DNA of 64,000 nt from NCBI GenBank assembly GCA_001464735.1, contig LNDU01000047.1:62001-126000 (forward strand). Reading direction: 5' to 3'. Below the pieces are notes generated by a model, which worked only from the letters and a program-made list of their open reading frames with translations, did no database searches and had not been told where the DNA came from. The position numbers and the translations under genes were made by a program. Below, in pieces: positions 27,762 to 36,849 of this stretch; position 1 is the stretch's first letter; each line of letters begins with the position of its first letter. Source of the stretch: Nitrospira sp. Ga0074138 (GTDB lineage: Bacteria > Nitrospirota > Nitrospiria > Nitrospirales > Nitrospiraceae).

Positions 27762-28127
27762 ATGAAACTCGTGACCGCCGCAGTTGCAACAGCCTCCGCA
27801 GTCCTATTTGGAATTTCCATGGCATCGGCTAATCCGGCGCTACTCCCCAAACATGACGGTTATCCGATGAAGAACTCGGGGAGTCCTGTGAATGGCCAAG
27901 CGACGGCGAACGATCCCGGACAAACGGACGCGCACGGAGCCTCCACGCTCCTGAAATCCGCAGACTCGGTCAAGAATGCCGAGCAGAAGCTGATGAAGAC
28001 CGATAATGAGCGTATCACGGAAGGGCAGGGTGCCGGCAGGCTTCCAAATGTCCAGGGACCTCAGATCACCATTGCTCCGCCGGTGACCTCTGCAACAAAA
28101 ATTACCGGTGATCGTAAAATCGACTAA
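27762..28127 (+). CDS. Exported protein of unknown function
   Basis: About 121 residues with a signal peptide (to SMASA) and a hydrophilic, Asn/Pro/Lys-rich mature chain of low structural content (GYPMKNSGSPVNGQATANDP). AAGGGAGA precedes the ATG at 27762 by a normal distance. A good terminator follows. I recognise no family. Confidence 0.6.
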   Translation: MKLVTAAVATASAVLFGISMASANPALLPKHDGYPMKNSGSPVNGQATANDPGQTDAHGASTLLKSADSVKNAEQKLMKTDNERITEGQGAGRLPNVQGPQITIAPPVTSATKITGDRKID

Positions 28128-28146
28128 CGGCAGATTCGGTCAATAG

Positions 28147-28185
28147 AAAAGGGGAAGTCCCTGGAAATCAGGCTTCCCCTTTTTT
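28147..28185 (+). terminator. Intrinsic terminator after 27762-28127
   Basis: GGGGAAG-t-CC pairs with GG-CTTCCCC across a 10-base loop and is followed by a run of six T (to 28185). It ends the upstream small exported-protein gene. The A-run on the left could make it work weakly in the opposite direction as well. Confidence 0.85.
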
Positions 28186-28230
28186 GTTGGCTCACTGGAT
28201 CATGATTGCTATCAGACCAACCTAGACCCC

Positions 28231-28776
28231 CTATGCCCCGTTATTAAGCAACCTAAACCGCCATGGTTTCTTCGCCCAGGCCCCCGCATAGTCGACACCG
28301 ATTCTAGGGAACGTTCCAACCTGTTTACGCGAAACCCGTTCACCTCGGTCTTCGAACCAGAGTTGGCTTCCATGCGTCATGTCGAGTCGATGCAACGACC
28401 GATCGATCCCTAGCTCGCGGCAGAGCTTCCCAGGACCATCGATCAATTCGCCGTCGACTTCAATCGCCCGGATCAGTACCGCAGCTGGAAATTCAGCCCG
28501 CTCCGTTACAACGTTCAACATGTGGTACATGCCGTAGATCAGGTACACATAGGATATCCCTGGAGAACCGAACAGCACCTCCGTCCGTGCCGTCCTCCCT
28601 TTTGACGCGTGACAGGCCTTGTCCTGTGAGCCGACATAGGCCTCCACTTCGATGATTCTCCCAGCAACGGTTCCATTTCCGCTCTCACGCACCAAGTACT
28701 TGCCGACGAGCGACCGAGCCACGGCCAGCGTAGGGCGGTTGAAAAACGTTCGCGGGAGAGTCTTCGATATCGTCAT
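28231..28776 (-). CDS. DNA-3-methyladenine glycosylase (alkyladenine glycosylase family)
   Basis: 181 residues of the AAG/Mpg fold: VARSLVGKYLVRE, the substrate-pocket segment GRIIEVEAYVGSQDKACHA, SYVYLIYGMYHMLNVV, and AAVLIRAIE, followed by GPGKLCRELGID. The Glu in VEAY acts as general base in this family, releasing alkylated or deaminated bases. It stands alone on the minus strand. Confidence 0.9.
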   Translation of the reverse strand: MTISKTLPRTFFNRPTLAVARSLVGKYLVRESGNGTVAGRIIEVEAYVGSQDKACHASKGRTARTEVLFGSPGISYVYLIYGMYHMLNVVTERAEFPAAVLIRAIEVDGELIDGPGKLCRELGIDRSLHRLDMTHGSQLWFEDRGERVSRKQVGTFPRIGVDYAGAWAKKPWRFRLLNNGA

Positions 28777-28865
28777 GACCAGTGATGAATGTACGTCGCT
28801 GCTGCATGTTCAGATTGATGCATTCACCTCAGCGATTCGCCATTCAACATAAACCATTCGGCAGT

Positions 28866-30932
28866 TCAAAAGTACCACGCGACTCCTGCCATCACCGTCC
28901 GCGGATTGCCCGGCACGAAGTGAATATCGTTGACTCCTGCTCCCTCATTGCGGAGTCGGGATTCGAACGCAAAGATCGCTTGTTCCCACTTGGTATTGAA
29001 TAGGTTTTGAACAAAGAGAAACGCTTCCAGCCGTCCATGCGGCAACTTGACCGGCACACGGTACCGCTCCGAGAGATCGAACGTGATCCACGAAGGCGAC
29101 TTGATGCTTCGATCTTCAATGAGGGGCCGAACGCCAAGATACGTGGCTTGCAGTTGCGAGGTGAGCCCTTCAGGCCATTGTAGGATGGCCGCTCCATAGG
29201 CGGTGTATTCCGGTGCCAAGGGAATGGCATCGCCATTGCGAAACTCCGCATGAGTCCAGGTAAAGCTGCCGTTGACATAGAGGGGTCCCCACACCTTGCC
29301 TCGGGCGGCCACTTCTACGCCCTGACGCCTGGTAGCTCCGCGTATCTCCGTCGTTCCTTCGTCGCCGATCAGAACAAGTTCCGACTTGAGATCCAGCCGC
29401 CATGCCGTCGCGATCAACTCAAGCCCCTCCGGGCCCCATGGACTTGAGCGAACCCCGACCTCATAGCTTCTCGCCCTCGCCAACGGAGAGGCTCCGATGG
29501 CTACCGCTGATCGGGCGTCATTGCTGTGGAACCCTTCACCGTAGTTGACAAAAAACTCGGTCCTGGCCCAAGGCCCAAGAATCATGCTCATCTTCGGAAG
29601 GACAATGCCGGAACCTTTTCGACCGTCTGGTTGCTCGACACAAGTCGTACAACGGTTGCTCACATCAAATGTGAAAAACTCTCCTCGCACCCCTCCAGAA
29701 AGCCTCAGCCATGAAAACGGCTGGGCTTCAGCCTTGACGAAGGGGGAATAGGATACGCTACGGACATCACTGTCTATGGTGGTCCCGGTCGGAGTCCGCA
29801 GGGTCTGAGTCCCCAACTTTGTATGAACATCGTCGACTCTCGTCTGAAACCCCACCGTCCCAATGATCGGCATGCCCAGCAGTTCGATCCGCTGCTTGAA
29901 GCCAAGGTCGCCACCATAGATAGCCCGGCGATCGAACTGGGCAAAACCATCGCCATTGACCGGATCATTGAGGAAGAATGTAAAATCCGTGAACAGATCC
30001 AGTCGATAGTATTGGCCGTACGCGTTCGCAAACAACTGACCACCTGTGGTGGTGTCATAGTGATAGTTCAAGTTCCCCGTCGTTCGGAGTGTGTTGCCTC
30101 CTTCATACGGATTGATGGAACCGAAGCGGTCCAGAAGACCCGTACTCACTGCACGGAAGGGAATTTCACCGGATCCATCCCATTTGGAATGAAGGAAGGT
30201 TGCCTTGACACTCACCTCGTCTCTTCCGGTCAGATTCGTCGTGACCTTGCCCACCAGATTGGTCCGATAATATTGATTGTCGTTGAGGTACGGGCCGTTC
30301 GTATAGAACCCCTCGGCGGCGAATAAGGTACGCACGCGGTCTTTAGTCGGAGAGAACATGAGCAGGTACCGCTGCGTGCTATATTCCCCGCCCGCTCCCT
30401 GAATGACTCCTTCTTTCACCATGTTGCGCGTCCGAAAATTCACCGCCCCCGCTGTCGCAAAATCTCCATACTCGGGTAAGTAGGAGCCCTTGTGGACATC
30501 GACTCCCTCAATCGTCTCCGGGATAATGAAGTTGAGGTCCGTGTAGCCTTGTCCATGCGCATGGGTTCGCAGATTGATCGGCATCCCATCGAGGAAGAAG
30601 CCGACGTCTGTCCCATGATCCGCGTCGAAGCCCCGGAGGAAGTACTGATCCGCCTTCCCCGCTCCGCCAGAATGCTCAACGGCCACAAAGCCGGGGATCA
30701 GCCGAAGGACCTGCGCAGGACGTCCTTGAGGTTGCAGGATAATCTCTTTGTCAGGGATGAATTGTTGAGAAGACGCCGCCACCGGTTTTTCACCGAGCAC
30801 GGCCACTTCCGGCACTTCCAGCTCAGGCTCGTCGGGATCATGCGCCGATGCACTGTCTCCACAACAGAGGGCCGACACCAGGCACACACACAAGGTCACG
30901 GACAACAATCGCTTGCTCAATATATGGCTCAT
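28866..30932 (-). CDS. TonB-dependent outer-membrane receptor, probably for nickel
   Basis: 688 residues: signal peptide (to DSASA), a plug domain (QPQGRPAQVLRLIPGFVAVE; FFLDGMPINLRTHAHGQGY), then a 22-strand barrel ending in the aromatic VAWYF. His-rich spots in the plug (RTHAHGQ) and the gene order, 10 bases after nikR in the same direction, suggest import of nickel or a nickel chelate, needed for urease or hydrogenase. The association with nikR is seen; the substrate is inferred. Confidence 0.85.
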   Translation of the reverse strand: MSHILSKRLLSVTLCVCLVSALCCGDSASAHDPDEPELEVPEVAVLGEKPVAASSQQFIPDKEIILQPQGRPAQVLRLIPGFVAVEHSGGAGKADQYFLRGFDADHGTDVGFFLDGMPINLRTHAHGQGYTDLNFIIPETIEGVDVHKGSYLPEYGDFATAGAVNFRTRNMVKEGVIQGAGGEYSTQRYLLMFSPTKDRVRTLFAAEGFYTNGPYLNDNQYYRTNLVGKVTTNLTGRDEVSVKATFLHSKWDGSGEIPFRAVSTGLLDRFGSINPYEGGNTLRTTGNLNYHYDTTTGGQLFANAYGQYYRLDLFTDFTFFLNDPVNGDGFAQFDRRAIYGGDLGFKQRIELLGMPIIGTVGFQTRVDDVHTKLGTQTLRTPTGTTIDSDVRSVSYSPFVKAEAQPFSWLRLSGGVRGEFFTFDVSNRCTTCVEQPDGRKGSGIVLPKMSMILGPWARTEFFVNYGEGFHSNDARSAVAIGASPLARARSYEVGVRSSPWGPEGLELIATAWRLDLKSELVLIGDEGTTEIRGATRRQGVEVAARGKVWGPLYVNGSFTWTHAEFRNGDAIPLAPEYTAYGAAILQWPEGLTSQLQATYLGVRPLIEDRSIKSPSWITFDLSERYRVPVKLPHGRLEAFLFVQNLFNTKWEQAIFAFESRLRNEGAGVNDIHFVPGNPRTVMAGVAWYF

Positions 30933-30942
30933 CGGAAAACTG

Positions 30943-31359
30943 TTAGCGAAGAGATTTTCCCGTTGTGGTCATCGTCAACTTCCCGTGCTTCACACCCTTC
31001 ACACTCACTAGGGCATCAGCCACTTTCTGGATATCCGACCCCCTGCCTTTCACGACGAGGACTTCCAGGCAATGGTCATGATCAAGATGCACATGCATGC
31101 CGGACAAAATCTGCCCATGATAGTCGTGCTGGATATCGGTCAACTTGCTCGTCAGGTCGCGCACATGGTGGTCATACACAAACGTGATGGTGCCGACTGT
31201 TTCTTTATTCTCATCCCATTCCTGCCCAACTAAGTTGTTCCGGATCAGATCGCGCAGCGCTTCCGACCGGTTGGTGTATTTACGCCGTTCGATATGACGG
31301 TCGAATTCGTCCAACAGATGATGGTCGAGGGAGACACCGAAACGGACCAATTTTTTCAT
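30943..31359 (-). CDS. nikR: Nickel-responsive transcriptional regulator NikR
   Basis: About 138 residues. An N-terminal ribbon-helix-helix ([32 protein letters not shown]) is followed by the ACT-like nickel-binding domain with H-x13-H-x5-C type ligands ([21 protein letters not shown]). The protein represses nickel-uptake genes when nickel is bound. AGGAAAAAGACG precedes the ATG at 31359; the codons upstream of this are not native. It is followed at 10 bases by the TonB receptor gene, which it most likely autoregulates as an operon. Confidence 0.92.
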   Translation of the reverse strand: MKKLVRFGVSLDHHLLDEFDRHIERRKYTNRSEALRDLIRNNLVGQEWDENKETVGTITFVYDHHVRDLTSKLTDIQHDYHGQILSGMHVHLDHDHCLEVLVVKGRGSDIQKVADALVSVKGVKHGKLTMTTTGKSLR

Positions 31360-31516
31360 CGTCTTTTTCCTATTCTTCAGTAGCATGAATTTTATTTTAG
31401 TAACACTATTGAAGCAGAGAAATCAACGGACGATTCTTGATCCTGAACCTCTTTCGAGAACTAGGCTCGGATTGGATTTAAGAGAAAGGGGGAAATCTAT
31501 GTCAGGCCAATACCAA

Positions 31517-31783
31517 TTACAGCATCTCGTTCTGGAGAGAGGAAATCACGAGCAGCAGACATCCATCATCCGTCGACGTATCGTGGTGCACCGTCCCAGC
31601 CTCGGCACGATGATAGTCACCGACGGCGAGCTCACGCCCACCAGAGAGACAACCCCCTTCGAGGACATAGCGTTCCTCTGCCGCCGCATGGCGATGCGGC
31701 GCATACCTCCTCCCTGCGGCAATACGCACGAGAAACGTCACCCTGCGAGAAGTCGAATCATAGGAAAGCACCTTCGCAACCAT
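31517..31783 (-). CDS. Cupin-fold (ChrR-like) protein, possibly truncated at the start
   Basis: 88 residues with a cupin core: RIAAGRRYAPHRHAAAEERYVLEGG and GDYHRAEAGTVHH, giving the H-x-H-x-E-x-H metal site pattern of ChrR-type cupins. The same frame continues upstream for about 21 more codons with ChrR-like content (IFIEASDGAWFNIDHG) before a stop, without any ATG/GTG/TTG. The gene may thus have lost its normal start or use the ATG at 31783. No sigma factor gene is adjacent. Confidence 0.55.
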   Translation of the reverse strand: MVAKVLSYDSTSRRVTFLVRIAAGRRYAPHRHAAAEERYVLEGGCLSGGRELAVGDYHRAEAGTVHHDTSTDDGCLLLVISSLQNEML

Positions 31784-31886
31784 ACCGTGATCGATGTTGA
31801 ACCAAGCCCCGTCAGACGCTTCAATAAAGATGAGCCCATCGGCAAACTATCGAGGGGCCACAGAACGAACTAGCGCGGAATGGCAC

Positions 31887-32879
31887 TCATAGCTGCACGA
31901 CAACCTTCCCGACGTTGGTATGCTGTTCCAGCATTGTATGGCCGGCGCGGAGATTCTCGACCGTCAGTCCAGTCAACACACGGTTGGCCGTCGTACGCAT
32001 CTTGCCGGATTCAATCAAGCTCTTTACTTCCTCGAGGATTTCCCCCTGAGAGGCCGCACGATAATCGAAACTCGACTTCGTGAACATGAGTTCCCAATGC
32101 AGGCTCACAGACTTTGGCTTGAAGACGGAGAGGTCCAACCCATCTGCATCATCGATCATCCCGACTTCCCCGAATGGAGCAATAATGTCCGCCATCTTCG
32201 ACCAATGCTGCCCAGAATGAGTCGTGCTAAAGATGAAATCGACAAACTTCAACCCGAGTTTCCGTATAGCATCCACAAACGCCTGATGGGACACGACATG
32301 ATCGGCGCCAAGACTTTTGACCCACTGCCGACTCTCCGGTCGTGAGGCTGTGGCAATCACGGTCATGTTGGTTTTCACCTTGAGCAGCTGGATCGCTTGC
32401 GACCCAACGCCTCCTGCGCCACCGATAACGAGGATCGCCCGCCGATCCGACCCGGTGAGTCGCATTTTTTCAAAGAGCATCTCATAGGCCGTCAAGCTGG
32501 TCAGTGGAAGCGCTGCCGCTTCCGTAAAGGAGAGGGTGTTCGGTTTCAAGGCCACCAGCCGTTCATCCACCAGTTGGCGTGTCGCGTAGGAGCCGGCCCT
32601 CTTGAGATCCCCGCTGTAGAAGACTTCGTCACCGACTTTGAACCGCGTTGCATCCGTGCCATGGGCACGCACGTTGCCTGCTGCATCCCACCCCAAGATG
32701 ACAGGCTGTCCGGCGGAGCCGGATCGCCTGGTTCGAACCTTGTAGTCGATAGGATTCAACCCGACGGCCTTCACCTCAACTAATAGATCTCGACCGCTGG
32801 GTGTAGCGTCAGGCAACTCCATTGGTTGCAGGTTGAATTGATCCAGCGAATGGGCATGCGTATATCCGAGTACATTCAT
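31887..32879 (-). CDS. Zinc-binding alcohol dehydrogenase/quinone oxidoreductase family (MDR) protein
   Basis: 330 residues. The N-terminal GroES-like domain contains VKAVGLNPIDYKVR and VILGWDAAGNV; the Rossmann part contains ILVIGGAGGVGSQAIQLLK, the NADPH-binding glycine motif. The usual structural-zinc cysteines are missing, so it is of the zinc-free quinone oxidoreductase type. It probably reduces a quinone or enone with NADPH. It is transcribed alone. Confidence 0.85.
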   Translation of the reverse strand: MNVLGYTHAHSLDQFNLQPMELPDATPSGRDLLVEVKAVGLNPIDYKVRTRRSGSAGQPVILGWDAAGNVRAHGTDATRFKVGDEVFYSGDLKRAGSYATRQLVDERLVALKPNTLSFTEAAALPLTSLTAYEMLFEKMRLTGSDRRAILVIGGAGGVGSQAIQLLKVKTNMTVIATASRPESRQWVKSLGADHVVSHQAFVDAIRKLGLKFVDFIFSTTHSGQHWSKMADIIAPFGEVGMIDDADGLDLSVFKPKSVSLHWELMFTKSSFDYRAASQGEILEEVKSLIESGKMRTTANRVLTGLTVENLRAGHTMLEQHTNVGKVVVQL

Positions 32880-33376
32880 AGCTCCCTCCGTACTGAGTAT
32901 CTAGAGGTACGGTTAACTTCCCGTCAAGACAAGAACTCACCTTTCAATCAGTGCCTCAAAGCAGATCAAGGAAAGGGCATGGCCATTGATGCTTGTAGTG
33001 AAATCACCGAGCACTGATCGCCATCACACTTGTCTGGTTCACCGAACGGGCCTCGATCTCCAGCTATATCCTCTCTAGCGAGACATCCCCCAGGCGCCAC
33101 TATAAACAGGCCAGAGTTCTGGAGAAATCCCCTCTCTCGGAGCAACATTTGTGGGATTCCCCAGCAATGGGACGCCCCCCTCTTGACTTCCTCCTGGAAC
33201 AATTTATCTGACTCTTGTTGCTGATACTTAACCAGGTGGATTTGGGGTCGGCCCAACACTGGCGGAGTACTGGCGGCAGAGATTGCCCCGACTCCCTGTT
33301 TGGCCTACGCCACAGTCCATTAGCCTTAACTCTTAACCCATAACAAAACCTCTCGTAGAGAGGAGGAGGGAGTGTT
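32880..33376. other. Intergenic region upstream of the first Hsp20 gene
   Basis: About 500 bases without a convincing gene. AGGAGGAGGGAG lies just before the Hsp20 start. A TTGACT (33183-33188) with TATCTG 16 bases on could be a promoter, but no heat-shock sigma or CIRCE sequence was found. Confidence 0.4.
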
Positions 33377-33814
33377 ATGACCAGCTATTTGCCGAGTGCC
33401 ATTTCAACTATCCGAACAGATGCGTTTGATCGTCAGGTTGACCGGCTATTCAATGAAGCCGTGCGAGCTTTTGATGCAGGCGATCAGACGTGGGTTCCAG
33501 CCTCGAATGCCTGGGAAGATGACAATGGGTTCTATATTCAAATGGCACTGCCCGGCTGGGACCCAAAGGATATCACCCTGGAAGTCAATAACCAGATCCT
33601 GGCCGTAAAGAGTGAGCGGAATGTTCAGCTTAAAGACTCGGGGAAATACCACGTCCGCGAAATTGCCGACGGCCGGTTTACACGGCTCTTCCGGTTGCCG
33701 TCCTTTGTCGAACACGACAAGGCGTCCGCCACACACAAGCATGGCCTGCTTACGATTACCTTTCCGAAACGGGAAGAGGCAAAGTGTCGGCGCATCATGA
33801 TCGAAGAAACCTAG
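33377..33814 (+). CDS. Hsp20-family small heat-shock protein
   Basis: 145 residues with an alpha-crystallin domain (about 45-140): WEDDNGFYIQMALPGWDPKD, then LAVKSERNVQ and the conserved closing GLLTITFPKRE. It would bind unfolding proteins as an oligomer. A strong ribosome-binding site precedes the ATG. It opens a block with two HtrA proteases and a second Hsp20, all concerned with misfolded protein. Confidence 0.9.
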   Translation: MTSYLPSAISTIRTDAFDRQVDRLFNEAVRAFDAGDQTWVPASNAWEDDNGFYIQMALPGWDPKDITLEVNNQILAVKSERNVQLKDSGKYHVREIADGRFTRLFRLPSFVEHDKASATHKHGLLTITFPKREEAKCRRIMIEET

Positions 33815-34301
33815 ACAATCGTTATCCCTGTTCCAGTGTGAGCAATGAGGGGCCGCACTCGTGCCGCACGCTCAGTGCGGTCCCATCCTGCTTCCAGGCT
33901 CACGCAACACAAGGCAGGGTACTGAGGTCTGCGGTCCAGAGGACAGCTCGCAGGGATGTGAAGAAAGTGAGCGTGGACAACCATGAGATTACAACAGTGG
34001 TTCACACGATGGCGCTCCGATTTTAAGCAGCGAGAACGACAACTGGGAGGACGTCACGCACTTGGAGCTTCGAATAGACTTTACCGGCTCCGGCGGAGGC
34101 AGCGAGGAAGCCGATCCCGGAACGATGATGATCATGCAGTCGAGTGGTGCGAGACCCCTTTAGCCCATGGCCTTTTCTGAGGCTGGAACAGATCGCGCCG
34201 GAACTATCTCCGCGTTGGCTGTTCATGATTTTGGATCTTGACGCTCAACGTTCAGTCTCTTACGGATTCTGCAATCAATGTCAAAATATGCGGAGCGTGT
34301 C
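33815..34301. other. Intergenic stretch between Hsp20 and HtrA genes
   Basis: About 490 bases. A short frame at 33983-34180 (65 residues, Arg-rich) has an ATG but no clear ribosome site and no recognisable domain; I do not call it. No terminator was recognised. Confidence 0.4.
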
Positions 34302-35786
34302 ATGGAAACACGATACTGGCATACTCTGGTCGCCCTGCTCTGCGGAGGAGCTCTGGTCGTCTCTGGCATCATCGCGTTCTCGCCCTCTCCGAATGTGGCT
34401 GCATCACAACCGCGTGCAAGCACGGTTCAATTCACGAACGCACCCACAGTGGACGGGGCATTGTCAGGACAGCCATTTGTCCCGATAGCAAAACGCGCCA
34501 AGGCTTCTGTTGTGAACATCTCGTCTATCAAGAAAGCGAAGCAGGAGGGCCAGCGCTTCCAAAGCCCATTCTTCGATGACCCCTTCTTCCGCCGTTTCTT
34601 TGGAGAGGAATTTGAGCGTCGGATGCCGGCTCCACGCGAATTTCAGCAGCAAGGCTTGGGCTCCGGTGTGATCGTGACATCGGACGGCTACATCATCACG
34701 AACAATCACGTCGTGGAAGGGGCCGATGAACTGAACGTGTCCTTACCGGACAAACAAACGTTCAAAGCCAAGATTATTGGAACAGACCCCAAGACCGATG
34801 TTGCCGTGATCAAAATCGACGCCTCAAACCTCCCAGCACTCCCCTGGGGCGATGCCTCTCAGTTGGAAGTCGGTGAGATGGTCTTAGCGGTCGGCAATCC
34901 ATTCGGGCTAAGCCAAACCGTCACCATGGGCATTATCAGTGCGATCGGCCGAGCCAATGTAGGCATCGTGGACTATGAAGACTTTATCCAAACTGATGCA
35001 GCGATCAACCCTGGGAATTCCGGCGGAGCCCTGGTGAATCTCAAAGGTGAATTAATCGGCATCAATACGGCTATTTTTTCTCAGAGCGGCGGCTACATGG
35101 GTATTGGATTCGCCATTCCAAGCACGATGGCCAAGAGCGTGATGCAGAGCCTGACCAAGCACGGCAAGGTGATACGAGGCTGGATCGGCCTGTCTATTCA
35201 AGATGTCACACCTGATTTGGCAAAGGAATTTGGCGCGATCGAGACCAAAGGGGCGTTGGTGGGAGATGTCATGGATGACAGCCCCGCTTCGAAAGCCAAG
35301 CTCGAGCGTGGAGACATCATTACAATCTATAACGCGACCCCGGTCCGAGACTCGAATCACCTCCGCGGCTTAGTGGCGGATACTCCACCTGGAACCACGG
35401 TCCATGTCTCCGTGTTGCGCGACAAACAGACCCTCGCTCTCAACATCACCATAGGGGAGTTGCCGAAAGAATTAGCCAAGGCGAGCCGAGATGGGAGCGG
35501 GAAAGGAGAACATGCACTCGCCGGTATTACGGTGGAGAATGTCCGTCAGTCTGGCCGCTCGAAGGCATCTTCAGGCGTCGTCGTGACGGATATTGAACCC
35601 GAAAGCCCGGCGGAACGAGCAGGACTGCAGAAAGGTGATGTCATCCGGGAAATCAACCGGAAACCTGTCAAAGACCTGAAGGATTTTGAGCGTCTCACAA
35701 GCCAGCTTTCTTCACGGTCATCGGTATTGATCTTACTCAACAGGGGAAACAGCGCCATTTTCTTGTCGATCAGCGGGGAACACTGA
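34302..35786 (+). CDS. HtrA/DegP (Do-family) periplasmic serine protease
   Basis: About 494 residues: signal anchor, trypsin-like domain with the catalytic triad in ITNNHVVEGAD (His), KTDVAVIKID (Asp) and NPGNSGGALVN (Ser), then two PDZ domains (GDIITIYNATPV; GDVIREINRKPV). The family degrades and refolds damaged envelope proteins. GGAGCG precedes the ATG at 34302, which is a better start than 34278. It is separated from an inverted second HtrA by a single Hsp20-like gene. Confidence 0.92.
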   Translation: METRYWHTLVALLCGGALVVSGIIAFSPSPNVAASQPRASTVQFTNAPTVDGALSGQPFVPIAKRAKASVVNISSIKKAKQEGQRFQSPFFDDPFFRRFFGEEFERRMPAPREFQQQGLGSGVIVTSDGYIITNNHVVEGADELNVSLPDKQTFKAKIIGTDPKTDVAVIKIDASNLPALPWGDASQLEVGEMVLAVGNPFGLSQTVTMGIISAIGRANVGIVDYEDFIQTDAAINPGNSGGALVNLKGELIGINTAIFSQSGGYMGIGFAIPSTMAKSVMQSLTKHGKVIRGWIGLSIQDVTPDLAKEFGAIETKGALVGDVMDDSPASKAKLERGDIITIYNATPVRDSNHLRGLVADTPPGTTVHVSVLRDKQTLALNITIGELPKELAKASRDGSGKGEHALAGITVENVRQSGRSKASSGVVVTDIEPESPAERAGLQKGDVIREINRKPVKDLKDFERLTSQLSSRSSVLILLNRGNSAIFLSISGEH

Positions 35787-35816
35787 CTGAAAACGTCACC
35801 AGCTCGGAGAGACTAC

Positions 35817-36395
35817 ATGATCGAGGTACGCCATCTGACACGTCACTATGGCGATCTGACTGCCGTCGATGACGCGCGCTATACCTTCAATGGCAACGCT
35901 GGGCAATGGGTGAATCTCGGGCTCACGTCAGTGAGTATTACATCCACCGCCGTCACGCTGATGACATCGGAGGCAACGATCCTAGCTTCGACCGCCGTGG
36001 GTACGGCTGACGGGAGCCTCGAAGATCTGATGTCAGCTTTTGAAACGGGATGGTCTCGCTTTGCGGGGTTTGGCTCTGGGATCGAGATGTACGAGACGGA
36101 AGAGCACGTGATCCTCCGTGTCGACGTCCCCGGATTGGACCCGAAACAACTCAACGTCATAATCCGAAACGGCACACTCTGTCTGAGCTATGAAGATCAG
36201 CGTGAGTGGCGTGACGGGAACGGCGAGGGAAGCAGTCGTCGCTACGCGGCATTCCGTCGCAGCGTGACATTGCCTGAGGGCTTAGACGTTTCTACAGCGG
36301 AGGCCGCATGTAAAAACGGAGTGCTGGCTATTCGGATACCCTGGACGCCTGAAGCCAGAGACCGATCCCGTACGATCGTGGTACCCGTCGACTAA
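35817..36395 (+). CDS. Hsp20-domain protein with an ABC-ATPase-like N-terminus
   Basis: 192 residues. From about residue 85 it is an alpha-crystallin domain (EMYETEEHVILRVDVPGLDP; YAAFRRSVTLPEGLDV; NGVLAIRIPWTP). The first 23 residues, MIEVRHLTRHYGDLTAVDDA, read like the start of an ABC-transporter ATPase (strand 1 and A-loop region), then change to an unrelated Ser/Thr-rich stretch. The start follows GGAGAG. This looks like a gene fragment joined to a small heat-shock gene by deletion. It lies 30 bases after the HtrA gene, probably on the same message. Confidence 0.75.
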   Translation: MIEVRHLTRHYGDLTAVDDARYTFNGNAGQWVNLGLTSVSITSTAVTLMTSEATILASTAVGTADGSLEDLMSAFETGWSRFAGFGSGIEMYETEEHVILRVDVPGLDPKQLNVIIRNGTLCLSYEDQREWRDGNGEGSSRRYAAFRRSVTLPEGLDVSTAEAACKNGVLAIRIPWTPEARDRSRTIVVPVD

Positions 36396-36849
36396 ACGCG
36401 AAAGAACCTCAGCTGGTCGTGTGGGGTGGCAACTTACCAGCCGCCATTTTTCTTTGGCGCCATCTATTAGGTAGCATGAGTCAACTTGCATACCTCGAGG
36501 GGAGACAACAGCCTACCTTCTGGTACCATGCATGCACATATTCCAGTGGCAGCGAGGTATCGCGGCAAGGGCAAACCAAGCCTTATCACGGTTTCCCATG
36601 AACATGTATGTAACAGTCGGAGTCTTCTGTATTGCCTTAGACGTGGCATGAGACCGTTTTCGCCGGCCCATGCACAAACGTTGGCAAAGGAAGTTTGCTG
36701 TGGCGGTGTCTTCTGCTGCGCATAGTGGCAGGCAACGATAGAGGGGAGGCGGACCGTCATTTCTTCAGGAAACGGTAAGATGCCCAGCATGGCGCCTATC
36801 CAAGGTCCCTGTTGAGGCTGCGCGTGCCTGCGCGAAGCACAGTCTCTTT
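36396..36849. other. Intergenic stretch between convergent Hsp20-like and HtrA genes
   Basis: About 450 bases. Frames on both strands here are unlike proteins. No terminator with a T-run was recognised although two convergent transcripts end here. Confidence 0.4.

Noticed and set aside
33983..34180. 65-residue Arg-rich frame upstream of the first HtrA gene
   Set aside because: No recognisable domain or ribosome-binding site; not called.
36467..36790. 107-residue minus-strand frame between the second Hsp20-like gene and the second HtrA gene
   Set aside because: Translation is unlike a folded protein and no motif or ribosome site is visible.
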